This document shows, piece by piece, positions 8,665 through 20,759 of a stretch of DNA of 64,000 nt. A model generated the notes under the pieces. That model was not told the DNA's origin, searched no databases, and was given only the letters and a program-made list of their open reading frames with translations. The number at the start of each line of letters is the position of its first letter. Position 1 is the stretch's first letter. Made by a program: the position numbers and the translations under genes. Where the stretch lies: the NCBI RefSeq assembly GCF_006970865.1, contig NZ_CP035503.1:1501001-1565000 (forward strand), given 5' to 3'. This stretch comes from Rhodoferax sediminis. GTDB taxonomy: Bacteria; Pseudomonadota; Gammaproteobacteria; Burkholderiales; Burkholderiaceae_C.

Positions 8665-8686
8665 ACTACGTATCTGAATAGGTAGT
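8665..8686. promoter_or_regulatory. 22-bp dyad between PAS-LuxR regulator and scoAB
   Basis: ACTAC at 8665-8669 and GTAGT at 8682-8686 form the arms, with internal TAT (8671-8673) and ATA (8678-8680) also matching; 8 of 11 positions are symmetric. It is centred in the divergent promoter region, so it is a good candidate operator for the adjacent regulator. Confidence 0.5.
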
Positions 8687-8730
8687 ATCGTATTGGCTTT
8701 CCCGTTGCTGAACCCTACAAGGAGACCCGT

Positions 8731-9438
8731 GTGAAAAAACTCTATCCCTCTGCCGAGGAGGCCCTCAAAGGCATCGTCAAGGACGGCCAGCTCATGGCGG
8801 TTGGCGGCTTTGGCATATGCGGCATTCCCGAGGCCCTGATCCAGGCGCTGCACGACAGCGGCGTGAAGAACCTGACCTGCATCTCGAACAACGCGGGCGT
8901 CGACGGCTTTGGCCTGGGCAAGCTGCTCGAGACGCGCCAGATCAAGAAGATGATTTCCAGCTACGTGGGCGAGAACAAGGAGTTCGAGCGCCAGTACCTG
9001 GCCAAGGAGCTCGAGCTCGAATTCACACCGCAGGGCACGCTGGCCGAGAAGCTGCGCGCGGGCGGCGCCGGCATCCCGGCGTTTTTCACCAAGACCGGCG
9101 TCGGCACCATCGTGGCCGAGGGCAAGGAGCTGCGCGAGTTCGACGGCGAGACCTATGTGATGGAGCGCTCGCTGGTGCCCGACATCTCGCTGGTCAAGGC
9201 GCATGTGGCTGACAAGTCGGGCAACCTGCAGTTCCGCCTGACGGCACGCAACTTCAACCCGGCTGTCGCCATGGCCGGCAAGATCTGCATCGTCGAGGTC
9301 GAGAAGATCGTGGAAACCGGCGAGCTGGATCCCGATCAGATCCATCTGCCGGGCATCTACGTGCACCGCATCGTGCTCAACGCGCATCCCGAAAAGCGCA
9401 TTGAAAAAAGAACCATTTCCGAGAAGGCAGGAGCGTAA
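8731..9438 (+). CDS. scoA: 3-oxoacid CoA-transferase subunit A
   Basis: Alpha subunit, 235 aa, of a succinyl-CoA:3-ketoacid CoA transferase (type I CoA transferase), which activates acetoacetate or other 3-oxoacids in the cytoplasm. The glycine-rich VGGFGICGIPEALI near residue 25 and TCISNNAGVDGFGLG near residue 52 are family signatures. A GGAG ribosome site precedes the start codon at 8731. The B subunit gene follows after 3 bp. The neighbouring regulator probably controls the pair. Confidence 0.92.
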   Translation: MKKLYPSAEEALKGIVKDGQLMAVGGFGICGIPEALIQALHDSGVKNLTCISNNAGVDGFGLGKLLETRQIKKMISSYVGENKEFERQYLAKELELEFTPQGTLAEKLRAGGAGIPAFFTKTGVGTIVAEGKELREFDGETYVMERSLVPDISLVKAHVADKSGNLQFRLTARNFNPAVAMAGKICIVEVEKIVETGELDPDQIHLPGIYVHRIVLNAHPEKRIEKRTISEKAGA

Positions 9439-9441
9439 ATC

Positions 9442-10080
9442 ATGGGCTGGACTCAAGACCAAATGGCGGCGCGTGCCGCGCAGGAACTGGAAGACGGTTT
9501 CTATGTGAACCTGGGCATCGGCATCCCGACGCTGGTGGCCAATTTCGTACCTGCCGACAAGGAAGTCTGGCTGCAATCGGAGAACGGCATGCTCGGCATC
9601 GGCCCGTTTCCGACCGAGGACCAGGTCGATGCCGACCTGATCAACGCCGGCAAGCAGACCGTGACCACTATCAAGGGCTCGTCGATCTTCGGCAGCCACG
9701 ACAGCTTCGCGATGATCCGCGGTGGCAAGATCAACCTGTCCATCCTGGGTGCGATGCAGGTCAGCGAACATGGCGACCTGGCCAACTGGATGATCCCCGG
9801 CAAGATGATCAAGGGCATGGGCGGCGCGATGGACCTGGTGGCCGGCGTCAAGCGCGTGATCATCCTGATGGAGCACGTGGCGAAGAAGAAAGACGGCACC
9901 GAAGATCTGAAGATCCTGCCCAAGTGCACGCTGCCGCTGACCGGCGTGGGCGTGGTCGATCGCATCATCACCGACCTGGCCGTGATCGACGTCACGCCGC
10001 AAGGCCTCAAGGTCGTCGAGATGGCGCCCGGCGTGACGATGGAATCGCTGCAGGCCAAGACCGGCGCCAAGCTGCATTGA
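9442..10080 (+). CDS. scoB: 3-oxoacid CoA-transferase subunit B
   Basis: Beta subunit, 212 aa, partner of the preceding gene. It carries the catalytic glutamate in SENGMLGIG (Glu47), which forms the glutamyl-CoA intermediate in type I CoA transferases. [13 protein letters not shown] near residue 23 and the [14 protein letters not shown] segment are also typical. It begins 3 bp after scoA with GGCAGGAGC just upstream of its start, so the two are translated together. A hairpin suitable for termination starts at its stop codon. Confidence 0.93.
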   Translation: MGWTQDQMAARAAQELEDGFYVNLGIGIPTLVANFVPADKEVWLQSENGMLGIGPFPTEDQVDADLINAGKQTVTTIKGSSIFGSHDSFAMIRGGKINLSILGAMQVSEHGDLANWMIPGKMIKGMGGAMDLVAGVKRVIILMEHVAKKKDGTEDLKILPKCTLPLTGVGVVDRIITDLAVIDVTPQGLKVVEMAPGVTMESLQAKTGAKLH

Positions 10081-10109
10081 ACCCGGGCCGGAAAGATCGG
10101 CCTCGGGTT
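10080..10109. terminator. Hairpin terminator between convergent scoB and SDR gene
   Basis: AACCCG-GGCCG (10080-10090) pairs with CGGCC-T-CGGGTT (10098-10109) across a 7-nt loop with one bulge. A T-run (GAGTTTTT) follows at 10115-10122, so it can act as a Rho-independent terminator on the plus strand. Confidence 0.55.
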
Positions 10110-10122
10110 TCGGTGAGTTTTT

Positions 10123-10139
10123 GCTATTAAGTTAGTAGC
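10123..10139. repeat. 17-nt dispersed dyad
   Basis: GCTATTAAGTTAGTAGC matches the GCTAY-N7-RTAGC element also found at 5898, 12064, 12832 and 58822. It lies in the convergent gap between scoB and the SDR gene. Confidence 0.6.
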
Positions 10140-10173
10140 GAGCTATTCAAATGAGACATGGGCTGAGGGCTGA

Positions 10174-10950
10174 TCAGATGGCCTTCGCATGCGCCGCGTG
10201 CAGCTTTTGCATGCCGCCGATCCAGCGGTCGTAGTCTTGTCCCTTGTTGCGGAAGTACTGCAGCACCTGCGGGTGCGGCAGCACCAGGAATTTTTCGTCG
10301 CGCATGGTCGCCACCACCTCGGACGCCACCTGCTCGGGCGTGAGGATGCCGTCGTGCCCGGCGGAGCCGCCGTCGCCCGTGACCATGTCGGTCTGCACCG
10401 ACTGCGGGCACAGGCAGGACACGCGCACGCCGCGGCGGCCGTAGGCGATGCGCAGCCATTCGGCAAACGCCAAGGCCGCGTGCTTGGTCACGCCGTACGG
10501 CGCCGATTCCACGATGTTCAAGAGGCCGGCGGCCGACGCGGTGACGACGAAGTAGCCTTCGGCGCGTGCCACCATCTCGGGCACCACCGCGCGCGCGGCC
10601 CAGACGTGGGCCATGCCGTGGATTTGCCACATCTTGTCCCACAGGGCGTCTTCGAGCTCGAAGCCGCCCACGCGCCCCAGAATGCCGGCGTTCGACATGT
10701 AGATGTCCACCTGCCCGAAGCGCTGGCGCGCCGCTGCGACCAGGGCCTGGATGTCGGCCTCGCGGCTGACGTCGCAGCGCACGGCCAGGGCGACGGGGCC
10801 GATGCCCTGGGCCACGCCCTCGGCGCGCTCGAGGTTGATGTCGGCCACCACCACGCCGCGCGCGCCCTCGGCGGCGAAGCGCCGGGCCAGGCCAGCGCCG
10901 ATGCCGCTGGCGGCCCCCGTCACGATGGCGACTTTGTCACGTATGTCCAT
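10174..10950 (-). CDS. Short-chain dehydrogenase/reductase
   Basis: NAD(P)-dependent oxidoreductase of 258 aa with a classical SDR Rossmann fold. TGAASGIG (residues about 10-17) binds the dinucleotide, NAG is near residue 90, and the catalytic triad is Ser in VTASAAG with YGVTK about 150-160. The start at 10950 is chosen because AGGAG lies 6 nt upstream; an open frame to 11064 is an artefact of high GC. The substrate is not inferable. It is convergent with scoB and divergent from the SOS cassette. Confidence 0.88.
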   Translation of the reverse strand: MDIRDKVAIVTGAASGIGAGLARRFAAEGARGVVVADINLERAEGVAQGIGPVALAVRCDVSREADIQALVAAARQRFGQVDIYMSNAGILGRVGGFELEDALWDKMWQIHGMAHVWAARAVVPEMVARAEGYFVVTASAAGLLNIVESAPYGVTKHAALAFAEWLRIAYGRRGVRVSCLCPQSVQTDMVTGDGGSAGHDGILTPEQVASEVVATMRDEKFLVLPHPQVLQYFRNKGQDYDRWIGGMQKLHAAHAKAI

Positions 10951-11077
10951 TGCATGCTCCTGTGAGCCCAAAGTATCGGGCCTGGGCCTGCGCGGCAATG
11001 CCACGTAAGCGACAGGCGGCCGCGCGGCATGCCGGAAAAGGGTCTGGATCGAGGGCGCTTGCATTGGTCTGAATTTA

Positions 11078-11093
11078 CTGTATAAATAAACAG
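11078..11093. promoter_or_regulatory. LexA box (SOS box)
   Basis: CTGTATAAATAAACAG has the exact CTGT-N8-ACAG form and an AT-only core that can also serve as the -10 region. It lies 25 bp before imuA, so the cassette should be induced by DNA damage through LexA cleavage. Confidence 0.85.
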
Positions 11094-11117
11094 TTATCTT
11101 CTGGATCCTTTCCCGCC

Positions 11118-11870
11118 ATGGCTGCTTCGCTTTCCCTTCTTTCTCCGGCGACCGGGCCTGGCGATCTGTCGCAGGTCTGGCGCGCGGCCGAGCTGGGGCG
11201 TGTCGATGGGGCGGTGGTACCCACGGGCCAGGCCTTGCTGGACGCGCAATTGCCGGGCGGTGGCTGGCCGGTGGGCGCCATGGTCGAGGTGCTGCAGGAA
11301 CAGGCCGGCGCGCACGAATGGGATTTGCTGCTGCCGGCGCTGGTGCGGCTCGCCGGCGCGCACAGCGGCCCGATGGTGCTGGTGGGCTCGCCCTATGTGC
11401 CGTTCAGCCCCGCGCTGGCGGCGCGCGGCCTGCCGGGCGAGCGCCTGTTGTGCGTCGATGCGGCAGCGCCGGCCGCACGGCTGTGGGCCTGCGAGCAGGC
11501 TTTGCGCTGCTTTGATGCGGCCGCCGTTCTGGCCTGGCTGCCGCAGGCCCGCGCCAGCGCCTTGCGGCGCCTGCACATGGCCGCGCAGGACGGCGGCAAG
11601 CTGTTTTTTGTCTTTCGCCCCGCAGCGGCGCAGCACGAGTCTTCTGCCGCCTCGCTGCGTCTGCTGCTCGGCGGCATTGACGTGATGACGGTGGACATCT
11701 TCAAGCGCCGTGGCCCGCCGCTGCCGGCGCCGCTGGTGCTGCCTGCGCGCTCACCGCGGCTGGCGGCCTTGCTGGCGGCCAGCCATTCACGACGTTTACC
11801 CATACCAACCGCCGCGGTGCTTTCCTTCCGGACAAGCCATGCACTGGATCGCGTTGCTGCCGCAGGCTGA
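11118..11870 (+). CDS. imuA: ImuA, SOS mutasome accessory protein
   Basis: First gene of a DNA-damage-inducible mutagenesis cassette; 250 aa. ImuA is a RecA-fold-like protein that works with ImuB and ImuC in translesion synthesis. The recognisable part is the N-terminal VVPTGQALLDAQLPGGGWPVGAM (about residues 33-55), which is characteristic of ImuA in beta- and gammaproteobacteria. A LexA box lies directly upstream. The end overlaps the imuB start by 32 bp, which indicates translational coupling. Confidence 0.88.
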   Translation: MAASLSLLSPATGPGDLSQVWRAAELGRVDGAVVPTGQALLDAQLPGGGWPVGAMVEVLQEQAGAHEWDLLLPALVRLAGAHSGPMVLVGSPYVPFSPALAARGLPGERLLCVDAAAPAARLWACEQALRCFDAAAVLAWLPQARASALRRLHMAAQDGGKLFFVFRPAAAQHESSAASLRLLLGGIDVMTVDIFKRRGPPLPAPLVLPARSPRLAALLAASHSRRLPIPTAAVLSFRTSHALDRVAAAG

Positions 11871-13173
11871 GGCGAGCCAGCCGCCGGACGCCACGGCGCT
11901 GGGCTGGTGGGCGCTGCAGTTCACGCCGCGCGTGGCGCTGGTGGACGAGGCCGTGTTGCTGGAGGTCTCGGGCAGCGAGCGCCTGTGGGGCGGCCGGGAC
12001 CGCTTGCTGGCCCGGCTTTGCAAGGGAAATGAGGCCCCAGCCCATGCCATTCATGGGCAAGGTGCTACATCTTTGGTAGCGCTCTCGCTGCTGCGGCTGG
12101 GGGCACAGGGTCAGGGTGTGCCGCATCACATGCCCGATGATCTGCCCCTGGCCACGCTGAGCGCGGCGCGGCCCCACCTGCACACCTTGACGCGGCTCGG
12201 TTGCCAGCGCTGGGGCCAGTTGCGGGCGCTGCCGCGCGGCGGGGTGGCGCGGCGCTTCGGCGCTCCCTTGCTCGAGGCGCTCGATGCCGCCTATGGCAGC
12301 CAGCCCGAGAGCCATGACTGGCTGGCCTTGCCCGAGGTCTTTGATCTCCAGTGCGAGCTGCCCGCGCTGGTGGACGCGTCGCCGGCGCTGATATTCGGCG
12401 CGCAGCGCCTGCTGGGGCGGTTGCGCGCCTGGCTGCAGGCGCGCAACCGCGGCGCGCTCGCGCTGGAGCTGGTCTGGTCGCTCGATGCGCGGCGCATTAA
12501 CGGCGTGGCCGTGCCCGCCGAGGAGCAACTGGTGATCCGCACGGCCGAGCCCACGCAGGACATGACGCACCTGGGCCGTCTCATGGCCGAGCACCTGGCG
12601 CGCGTCACCTTGCCGGCGCCGGTGCACAGCCTGCGGTTGCGCTCGCTGGAGACCGCCAGCGTGGCCACGGCCAGCGCCAGCCTGCTGCCCGCCGAGCGGA
12701 CGCCGGGCGACAGCCTGAATCAACTGGTGGAGCGCCTGAGTGCGCGGCTGGGTGCGCAGCAGGTGGTCTGCTTGAGAGCCCAGGCTGATCACCGGCCCGA
12801 GCAGATGCAAAGCCGGGTCGCAGCGCAGGATGCTATTAGAAAAGTAGCTAACCGTGTAGACCCGACAAGGTCTGCAGGCACAAATGATCTGGAAGAGGGG
12901 GCGCTGTACCCGACCTGGCTGCTGCGCGAGCCCCTGCGCCTGGCGGTGCAGGGCGAGCGCCCGCATCATGGGGGCCCGCTGCGTTTGCTGGCCGGCCCGC
13001 AGCGGCTGGAGGCCGGCTGGTGGGGGTTTGACGCCGGGAGCACTGCGGCCTTGCGCGACTACTTCATCGCGCAGAGCGAGCAGGCCGGCCTGCTGTGGAT
13101 TTACCGCGAGCGGCTGGCGCGTGTGCCCGCCCGGGCCGAAGTACGCTGGTTCCTGCACGGCGTTTACGCCTGA
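11839..13173 (+). CDS. imuB: ImuB, non-catalytic Y-family polymerase-like mutasome protein
   Basis: Hub of the mutasome that links DnaE2 to the beta clamp; Y-family fold but without polymerase activity in characterised members. The start MHWIALLPQ at 11839 matches the family start, giving 444 aa; the frame is open further upstream but that is a shadow of imuA. The motif LQFTPRVALVDEAVLLEVSGSERLWGG near residue 32 and the terminal WFLHGVYA are typical. Two copies of the dispersed dyad lie inside the reading frame (12064-12080 and 12832-12848). They add the segments around residues 65-81 and 315-350 and keep the frame open. Confidence 0.9.
   Translation: MHWIALLPQAEASQPPDATALGWWALQFTPRVALVDEAVLLEVSGSERLWGGRDRLLARLCKGNEAPAHAIHGQGATSLVALSLLRLGAQGQGVPHHMPDDLPLATLSAARPHLHTLTRLGCQRWGQLRALPRGGVARRFGAPLLEALDAAYGSQPESHDWLALPEVFDLQCELPALVDASPALIFGAQRLLGRLRAWLQARNRGALALELVWSLDARRINGVAVPAEEQLVIRTAEPTQDMTHLGRLMAEHLARVTLPAPVHSLRLRSLETASVATASASLLPAERTPGDSLNQLVERLSARLGAQQVVCLRAQADHRPEQMQSRVAAQDAIRKVANRVDPTRSAGTNDLEEGALYPTWLLREPLRLAVQGERPHHGGPLRLLAGPQRLEAGWWGFDAGSTAALRDYFIAQSEQAGLLWIYRERLARVPARAEVRWFLHGVYA
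12064..12080. repeat. 17-nt dispersed dyad inside imuB
   Basis: GCTACATCTTTGGTAGC within the coding sequence. The flank (about 12031-12063, GAGGCCCCAGCCCATGC...ATGGGCAAGGT) resembles the flank of the intergenic copy at 5866-5897, so a unit of at least 50 nt has been absorbed in frame. Confidence 0.65.
12832..12848. repeat. 17-nt dispersed dyad inside imuB (second copy)
   Basis: GCTATTAGAAAAGTAGC within the coding sequence, encoding part of AIRKVANR. It lies in a segment (about residues 315-350) that is poorly conserved in the family, as expected for an insertion. Confidence 0.6.
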
Positions 13174-13185
13174 AGGCTGCGCGTC

Positions 13186-16341
<3,156 letters not shown>

Positions 16342-16352
16342 AGGACACCGCC

Positions 16353-16527
16353 ATGCCTGCCCCCGACGAAGCCGCCCGACGGCTCTTCATTGGCCTCATG
16401 CCTGATTCCCGCGTACAGGCCGCGCCCCAGGCCCATTGCCGGCTTGGGGGTGGGCATGAGAAGCCGACGAGCCATTGGAGGTCGCGCGTGACGCTGGCCT
16501 GTCATGCGGCGCGCCCGCTTTTGGGGT
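16353..16527 (+). pseudogene. Remnant of RNA 2',3'-cyclic phosphodiesterase (thpR/LigT-like), internally deleted
   Basis: The frame starting at ATG 16353 reads as the N-terminus of a ThpR/LigT protein (RRLFIGLMPDSRVQAA) for about 28 residues, then jumps to a segment containing RVTLACHA that resembles the second HxT-type motif (HVTLARxA) near the C-terminus of the same family. The roughly 120 residues that should lie between, including the first catalytic HxT motif, are absent. The frame then runs into the convergent kinase gene. It sits 11 bp after dnaE2. The C-terminal match is short, so the extent of decay is uncertain. Confidence 0.5.
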
Positions 16528-17454
16528 TCAGTCCAGCTCGCTGCGTCGCGGCATGTCGGCCCCGCGGCGTGAACAGGTGATCGCCGCGGCGCGCGCGGCG
16601 AAGCCGAGTGCCAATTCCAGGTCGGCACTGGACAGCGCCGCGAGCGCTGGCACCGACAACGCATCGTGCTCGGCCATCCAGGTCAACAGCGCCGCCTGAA
16701 AGGTATCGCCGGCACCCACCGTATCGATCACCTCGACCGGAATCGTCGGCACAGTGGCGGATGCGTTCGGCGTGCAGGCCACGACCCCTTCGCCGCCGCG
16801 CGTCACGACGGCCAGCTTCACGCCGCGGTCCAAGGCCTGACGGGTGAATTCCTCAGGGGCAACACCGGGCAGAAGCAACTGCAGGTCTTCCTCGCTGATC
16901 TTGAGCAGGTCGGTGCGCGTGAGCATCCATTGCAGCATGTCTTTCCAGCGTGCCAGGTCGGGCTCCACGTTGAGGCGGATATTGGGGTCATAGGCGATCA
17001 GCGTGCGCCCATGTTCCCGCTCGACCAGGGCGCGCAGGGTCGAAGCAGTCGGATCCACGACCGTGGCAAAAGAGCCGAGATGGATCGCGCGCAGGCCTTG
17101 GGGCAACGAAGCCAGCGCGTCGATCGCGAGCAGGCGGTCGGCACAGCCCTGGCCGTAGAAGGAATAGGAAGGCACGCCCCTGGCATCCACGCCAACGAGC
17201 CCGAGCGTGGTCGGCGCATCAATGCGCTGTACGGTCGAGGTATCGACCCCCTCGGCCGCGAGCGCGTGCACCAATCGCTCACCGAGGAAGTCACGGGATA
17301 CAGCCGAAAAAAACGCCACGGGCTGCGCGAGCCGCGCCAACCCGACCGCCGTATTGAATGGCGATCCCCCCACATGGGCGTCCAGGGTCATGCCTGCGGC
17401 GGTGCCATCGACCGCGAACACGTCCATCAATGCTTCACCGCAGACAAGGAACAT
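16528..17454 (-). CDS. PfkB-family carbohydrate kinase (fructokinase-like)
   Basis: Cytoplasmic sugar kinase of 308 aa from the start MFLVCGEALMDVF at 17454; the frame is open to 17523 but homology begins here. GGSPFNTAVGLARL near residue 30 is the PfkB N-terminal signature, and DTVGAGDTFQAALL near residue 245 holds the catalytic Asp and anion hole. It is divergent from frcBCA and shares the operator-like dyad at 17560-17586. It probably phosphorylates the imported hexose, most likely fructose, to feed the dehydrogenase zwf downstream after isomerisation. Confidence 0.87.
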   Translation of the reverse strand: MFLVCGEALMDVFAVDGTAAGMTLDAHVGGSPFNTAVGLARLAQPVAFFSAVSRDFLGERLVHALAAEGVDTSTVQRIDAPTTLGLVGVDARGVPSYSFYGQGCADRLLAIDALASLPQGLRAIHLGSFATVVDPTASTLRALVEREHGRTLIAYDPNIRLNVEPDLARWKDMLQWMLTRTDLLKISEEDLQLLLPGVAPEEFTRQALDRGVKLAVVTRGGEGVVACTPNASATVPTIPVEVIDTVGAGDTFQAALLTWMAEHDALSVPALAALSSADLELALGFAARAAAITCSRRGADMPRRSELD

Positions 17455-17559
17455 GACACAGCTTTCATTCGGGTTGAGGGGAGCCATCACAGCGCGCGGC
17501 GGCAGTGGCAACAGGCCAAGCATGCCTGTATTCGTTTTTCTTGGGCATCAGGGTTTTCC

Positions 17560-17586
17560 ATTAATAAAGCGCCTTGATTTATTAAT
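17560..17586. promoter_or_regulatory. AT-rich inverted repeat, probable ROK-family operator
   Basis: ATTAATAAA (17560-17568) and TTTATTAAT (17578-17586) are a perfect 9-bp inverted repeat around a 9-bp spacer GCGCCTTGA. AT-rich arms around a GC-containing centre are the usual architecture of NagC/Mlc-type ROK operators. It lies between the divergent kinase and frcB genes, and a ROK regulator is encoded in the same cluster. Confidence 0.55.
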
Positions 17587-17694
17587 TATTGGCGCCGATA
17601 CTTATCCCAGATCCGGAAGCGGGATCTGGCAAAACCAGATGCCGAACACCTGCCGGTTCAAGGCCCCAATCCGATCCTTACCAGGAGACAATCC

Positions 17695-18693
17695 ATGAAA
17701 CTCAAGCACACCACTGTCTTTGCCGCCCTGCTTGCAGGCGCCGGCCTTGCCTTCGCCGCTGACGCGCCCGTCATCGGCCTGATCACGAAGACCGATACCA
17801 ATCCCTACTTCGTGACGATGAAAAAGGGCGCAGAGGCACAAGCCGCCAAGCTGGGCGCCAAACTGCTCACGGCGGCCGGGCGGATCGACGGCGACAACGC
17901 GGGCCAGGTCACCGCAATCGAGAACATGGTCGCCGCCGGCGCCAAGACCATCCTGATCACGCCGAGCGACGCGAAGGCCATCGTGCCGTCGATCCAGAAA
18001 GCGCAGGCGCAAGGCGTCATGTTCATTGCGCTGGACAGCCCGACCGACCCGGTGAGCGCGGCCAATGCACTGTTCGCGACCAACAACTACACGGCCGGCG
18101 AACTCATCGGCCAATACGCCAAGGCGGCAATGGCAGGCAAGCCCGTGAAGATCGCCATGCTCGACCTGTTCCCCGGCAACCCGGTCGGTGCGCAGCGGCA
18201 CAACGGCTTCATGAAGGGTTTCGGGATGGCGGCGGCCGACGCCAAGAGCAACGAGCTGTCGACCAATCCCGCGATCGTCTGCTCGGCTGACAGCTACGGC
18301 GACCAGGCCAAGGGCCAGACGGGGATGGAAAACTGCCTGCAAAAGGATCCCGGCATCAACCTCGTCTACACCATCAACGAACCGGCAGCAGCGGGTGCCT
18401 ACCAGGCACTGAAGGCAGCCGGCAAGGAAAAAGGTGTGCTGATCGTCTCGATCGACGGTGGCTGCAAGGGTGTCGAAAACGTCAAGGCGGGCGTGATTGC
18501 CGCCACCTCGCAGCAGTACCCCCTGAAGATGGCGGCCATGGGCGTCGAAGCGGGCGTGACGTATGCCAAGACCGGCAAAAAGGTCCAGGGCTACACCGAC
18601 ACCGGCGTCACTCTGATCACCGACAAGCCGCTCGCGGGCGTATCCAGCAGGGACACCAAGTACGGTTCGGACATGTGCTGGGGTAACAAGTAA
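17695..18693 (+). CDS. frcB: Sugar (fructose-type) ABC transporter periplasmic binding protein
   Basis: Periplasmic receptor of 332 aa with a Sec signal peptide cleaved after AFA near residue 21. The mature chain starts APVIGLITKTDTNPYFVTM and continues as a type I periplasmic-binding protein (ILITPSDAKAIVPSIQKA, VSIDGGCKGVENVKAG). The overall pattern, including C-terminal SDMCWGNK, resembles FrcB receptors of fructose importers. AGGAG lies upstream of the start codon. It heads the frcBCA operon. Confidence 0.88.
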   Translation: MKLKHTTVFAALLAGAGLAFAADAPVIGLITKTDTNPYFVTMKKGAEAQAAKLGAKLLTAAGRIDGDNAGQVTAIENMVAAGAKTILITPSDAKAIVPSIQKAQAQGVMFIALDSPTDPVSAANALFATNNYTAGELIGQYAKAAMAGKPVKIAMLDLFPGNPVGAQRHNGFMKGFGMAAADAKSNELSTNPAIVCSADSYGDQAKGQTGMENCLQKDPGINLVYTINEPAAAGAYQALKAAGKEKGVLIVSIDGGCKGVENVKAGVIAATSQQYPLKMAAMGVEAGVTYAKTGKKVQGYTDTGVTLITDKPLAGVSSRDTKYGSDMCWGNK

Positions 18694-18764
18694 GCGCCCG
18701 GAATAAAAAAGGAAGGCGGCAGCGGACCTGTTGCTGCCAGATCCCGTCACCCCCGGAGACCACC

Positions 18765-19720
18765 ATGACCAAGACTTCCAGGCTACCGCCCGTTGCCACG
18801 CTCGGCCCGCTGATCGCGTTGCTGCTCGCGGTGATCTTCTTTGCCACGCAGAGCGGCCGATTCCTGTCGGTGCAGAACTTCTCGCTGATCCTGCAGCAGG
18901 TCATGGTGGTGGGACTGATTGCCATCGGCCAGACGCTGATCATCCTGACCGCGGGCATTGATCTGGCGTGCGGCGCCGTGATGGCGCTGGGCGGCATCGT
19001 GATGACCAAGCTGGCGGTGAACAGCGGCATGAACGCCTACCTGGCCATTGTTTGCGGGCTGCTCGTCACCATGGCCTTCGGGTTGGTGAACGGCCTGCTG
19101 GTCACACGCATCAAGCTGCCACCGTTCATCGTCACACTGGGCACCTTGAACATCGCTTACGCCATTACCCAGCTTTATTCGGGCGCGCAAACCATCACCG
19201 GTCTGCCGCCAGCAATGACCTTCTTCGGCAATACGTTCCGGCTCGGCCACGCGGAGGTGAACTACGGCGCCGTGCTGATGCTCGTGCTGTACCTCTTCAT
19301 GTGGTGGGGTCTGCGCGAAACCCAGCCTGGACGCCATGTGTACGCGGTGGGCAACAATCCTGAAGCCACCCGCCTGACTGGCATCGCGACCGATCGCGTG
19401 CTGCTCGGCGTGTATGTCACTGCCGGCCTGTTCTACGGCATTGCCTCGCTCGTGTCGGTGGCGCGTACCGGCGTGGGCGACCCGAACGCCGGGCAATCCG
19501 AGAATCTGGATGCCATCACCGCGGTCGTGCTGGGCGGCACCAGCCTGTTTGGCGGTCGCGGCATGATCGTGGGCAGCCTGCTCGGGGCAGTGATCGTGGG
19601 TGTGTTTCGCAATGGCCTGACCCTGATGGGTGTGGCCTCGGTGTACCAGGTCCTGATCACCGGCATCCTCGTCATTTTGGCGGTCACCACCGATCAACTC
19701 TCGCGCAAAGGAGCACGCTG

Positions 19721-19721
<1 letters not shown>
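18765..19721 (+). CDS. frcC: Sugar ABC transporter permease (FrcC-like)
   Basis: Inner-membrane permease of the RbsC/FrcC type, 318 aa, with about nine to ten hydrophobic segments. The cytoplasmic coupling motif TGIATDRVLLGVYV (about residue 205) and the glycine-rich AVVLGGTSLFGGRG near residue 257 are typical. The start has GGAG upstream (cccggagaccaccATG). The stop codon overlaps the ATPase start, so the two are coupled. Confidence 0.92.
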
Positions 19722-20524
<803 letters not shown>

Positions 20525-20534
20525 GGAAGCAAAG

Positions 20535-20759
20535 ATGCTCAAGGGAATCGATCCGCTGCCTTCGCCTGAGATGCTCAGGGTGTTGTGCGAGATGGGGTAC
20601 GGCGACGAACAGTGCAAGGCGCTGGCACGCTTTGACTTCCACGATTGCGTTGCCGGCGCCTGCGCCTGCGCCTGCGCCATTGTGCAGACGGGTGAACGGA
20701 AGGCGTGGTCGAATTTCATGTTCAAGAAGGGCGTGATCGCCGGGGAGCTTCGCCCGTGA
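20535..20759 (+). pseudogene. RbsD/FucU-type sugar mutarotase with in-frame internal deletion
   Basis: The 74-aa frame joins the two ends of an RbsD/FucU protein. Residues 1-25 (MLKGIDPLPSPEMLRVLCEMGYGDE) match the family N-terminus, and residues 30-72 (ALARFDFHDC, then AIVQTGERKAWSNFMFKKGVI) match the C-terminus. The middle, roughly 70-80 residues with the ligand-binding core, is gone. An alanine/cysteine GCC-TGC repeat (ACACACA) lies just before AIVQ. The family is about 140-150 aa, so this is unlikely to be an active mutarotase. Its stop codon overlaps the GTG start of the ROK gene, so it may still be translated for coupling. Confidence 0.72.

Noticed and set aside
20705..20755. Start of the ROK regulator at 20705
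   Set aside because: It would read through the C-terminus of the fucU-like frame; the GTG at 20756 has a ribosome site and a GTGA overlap.
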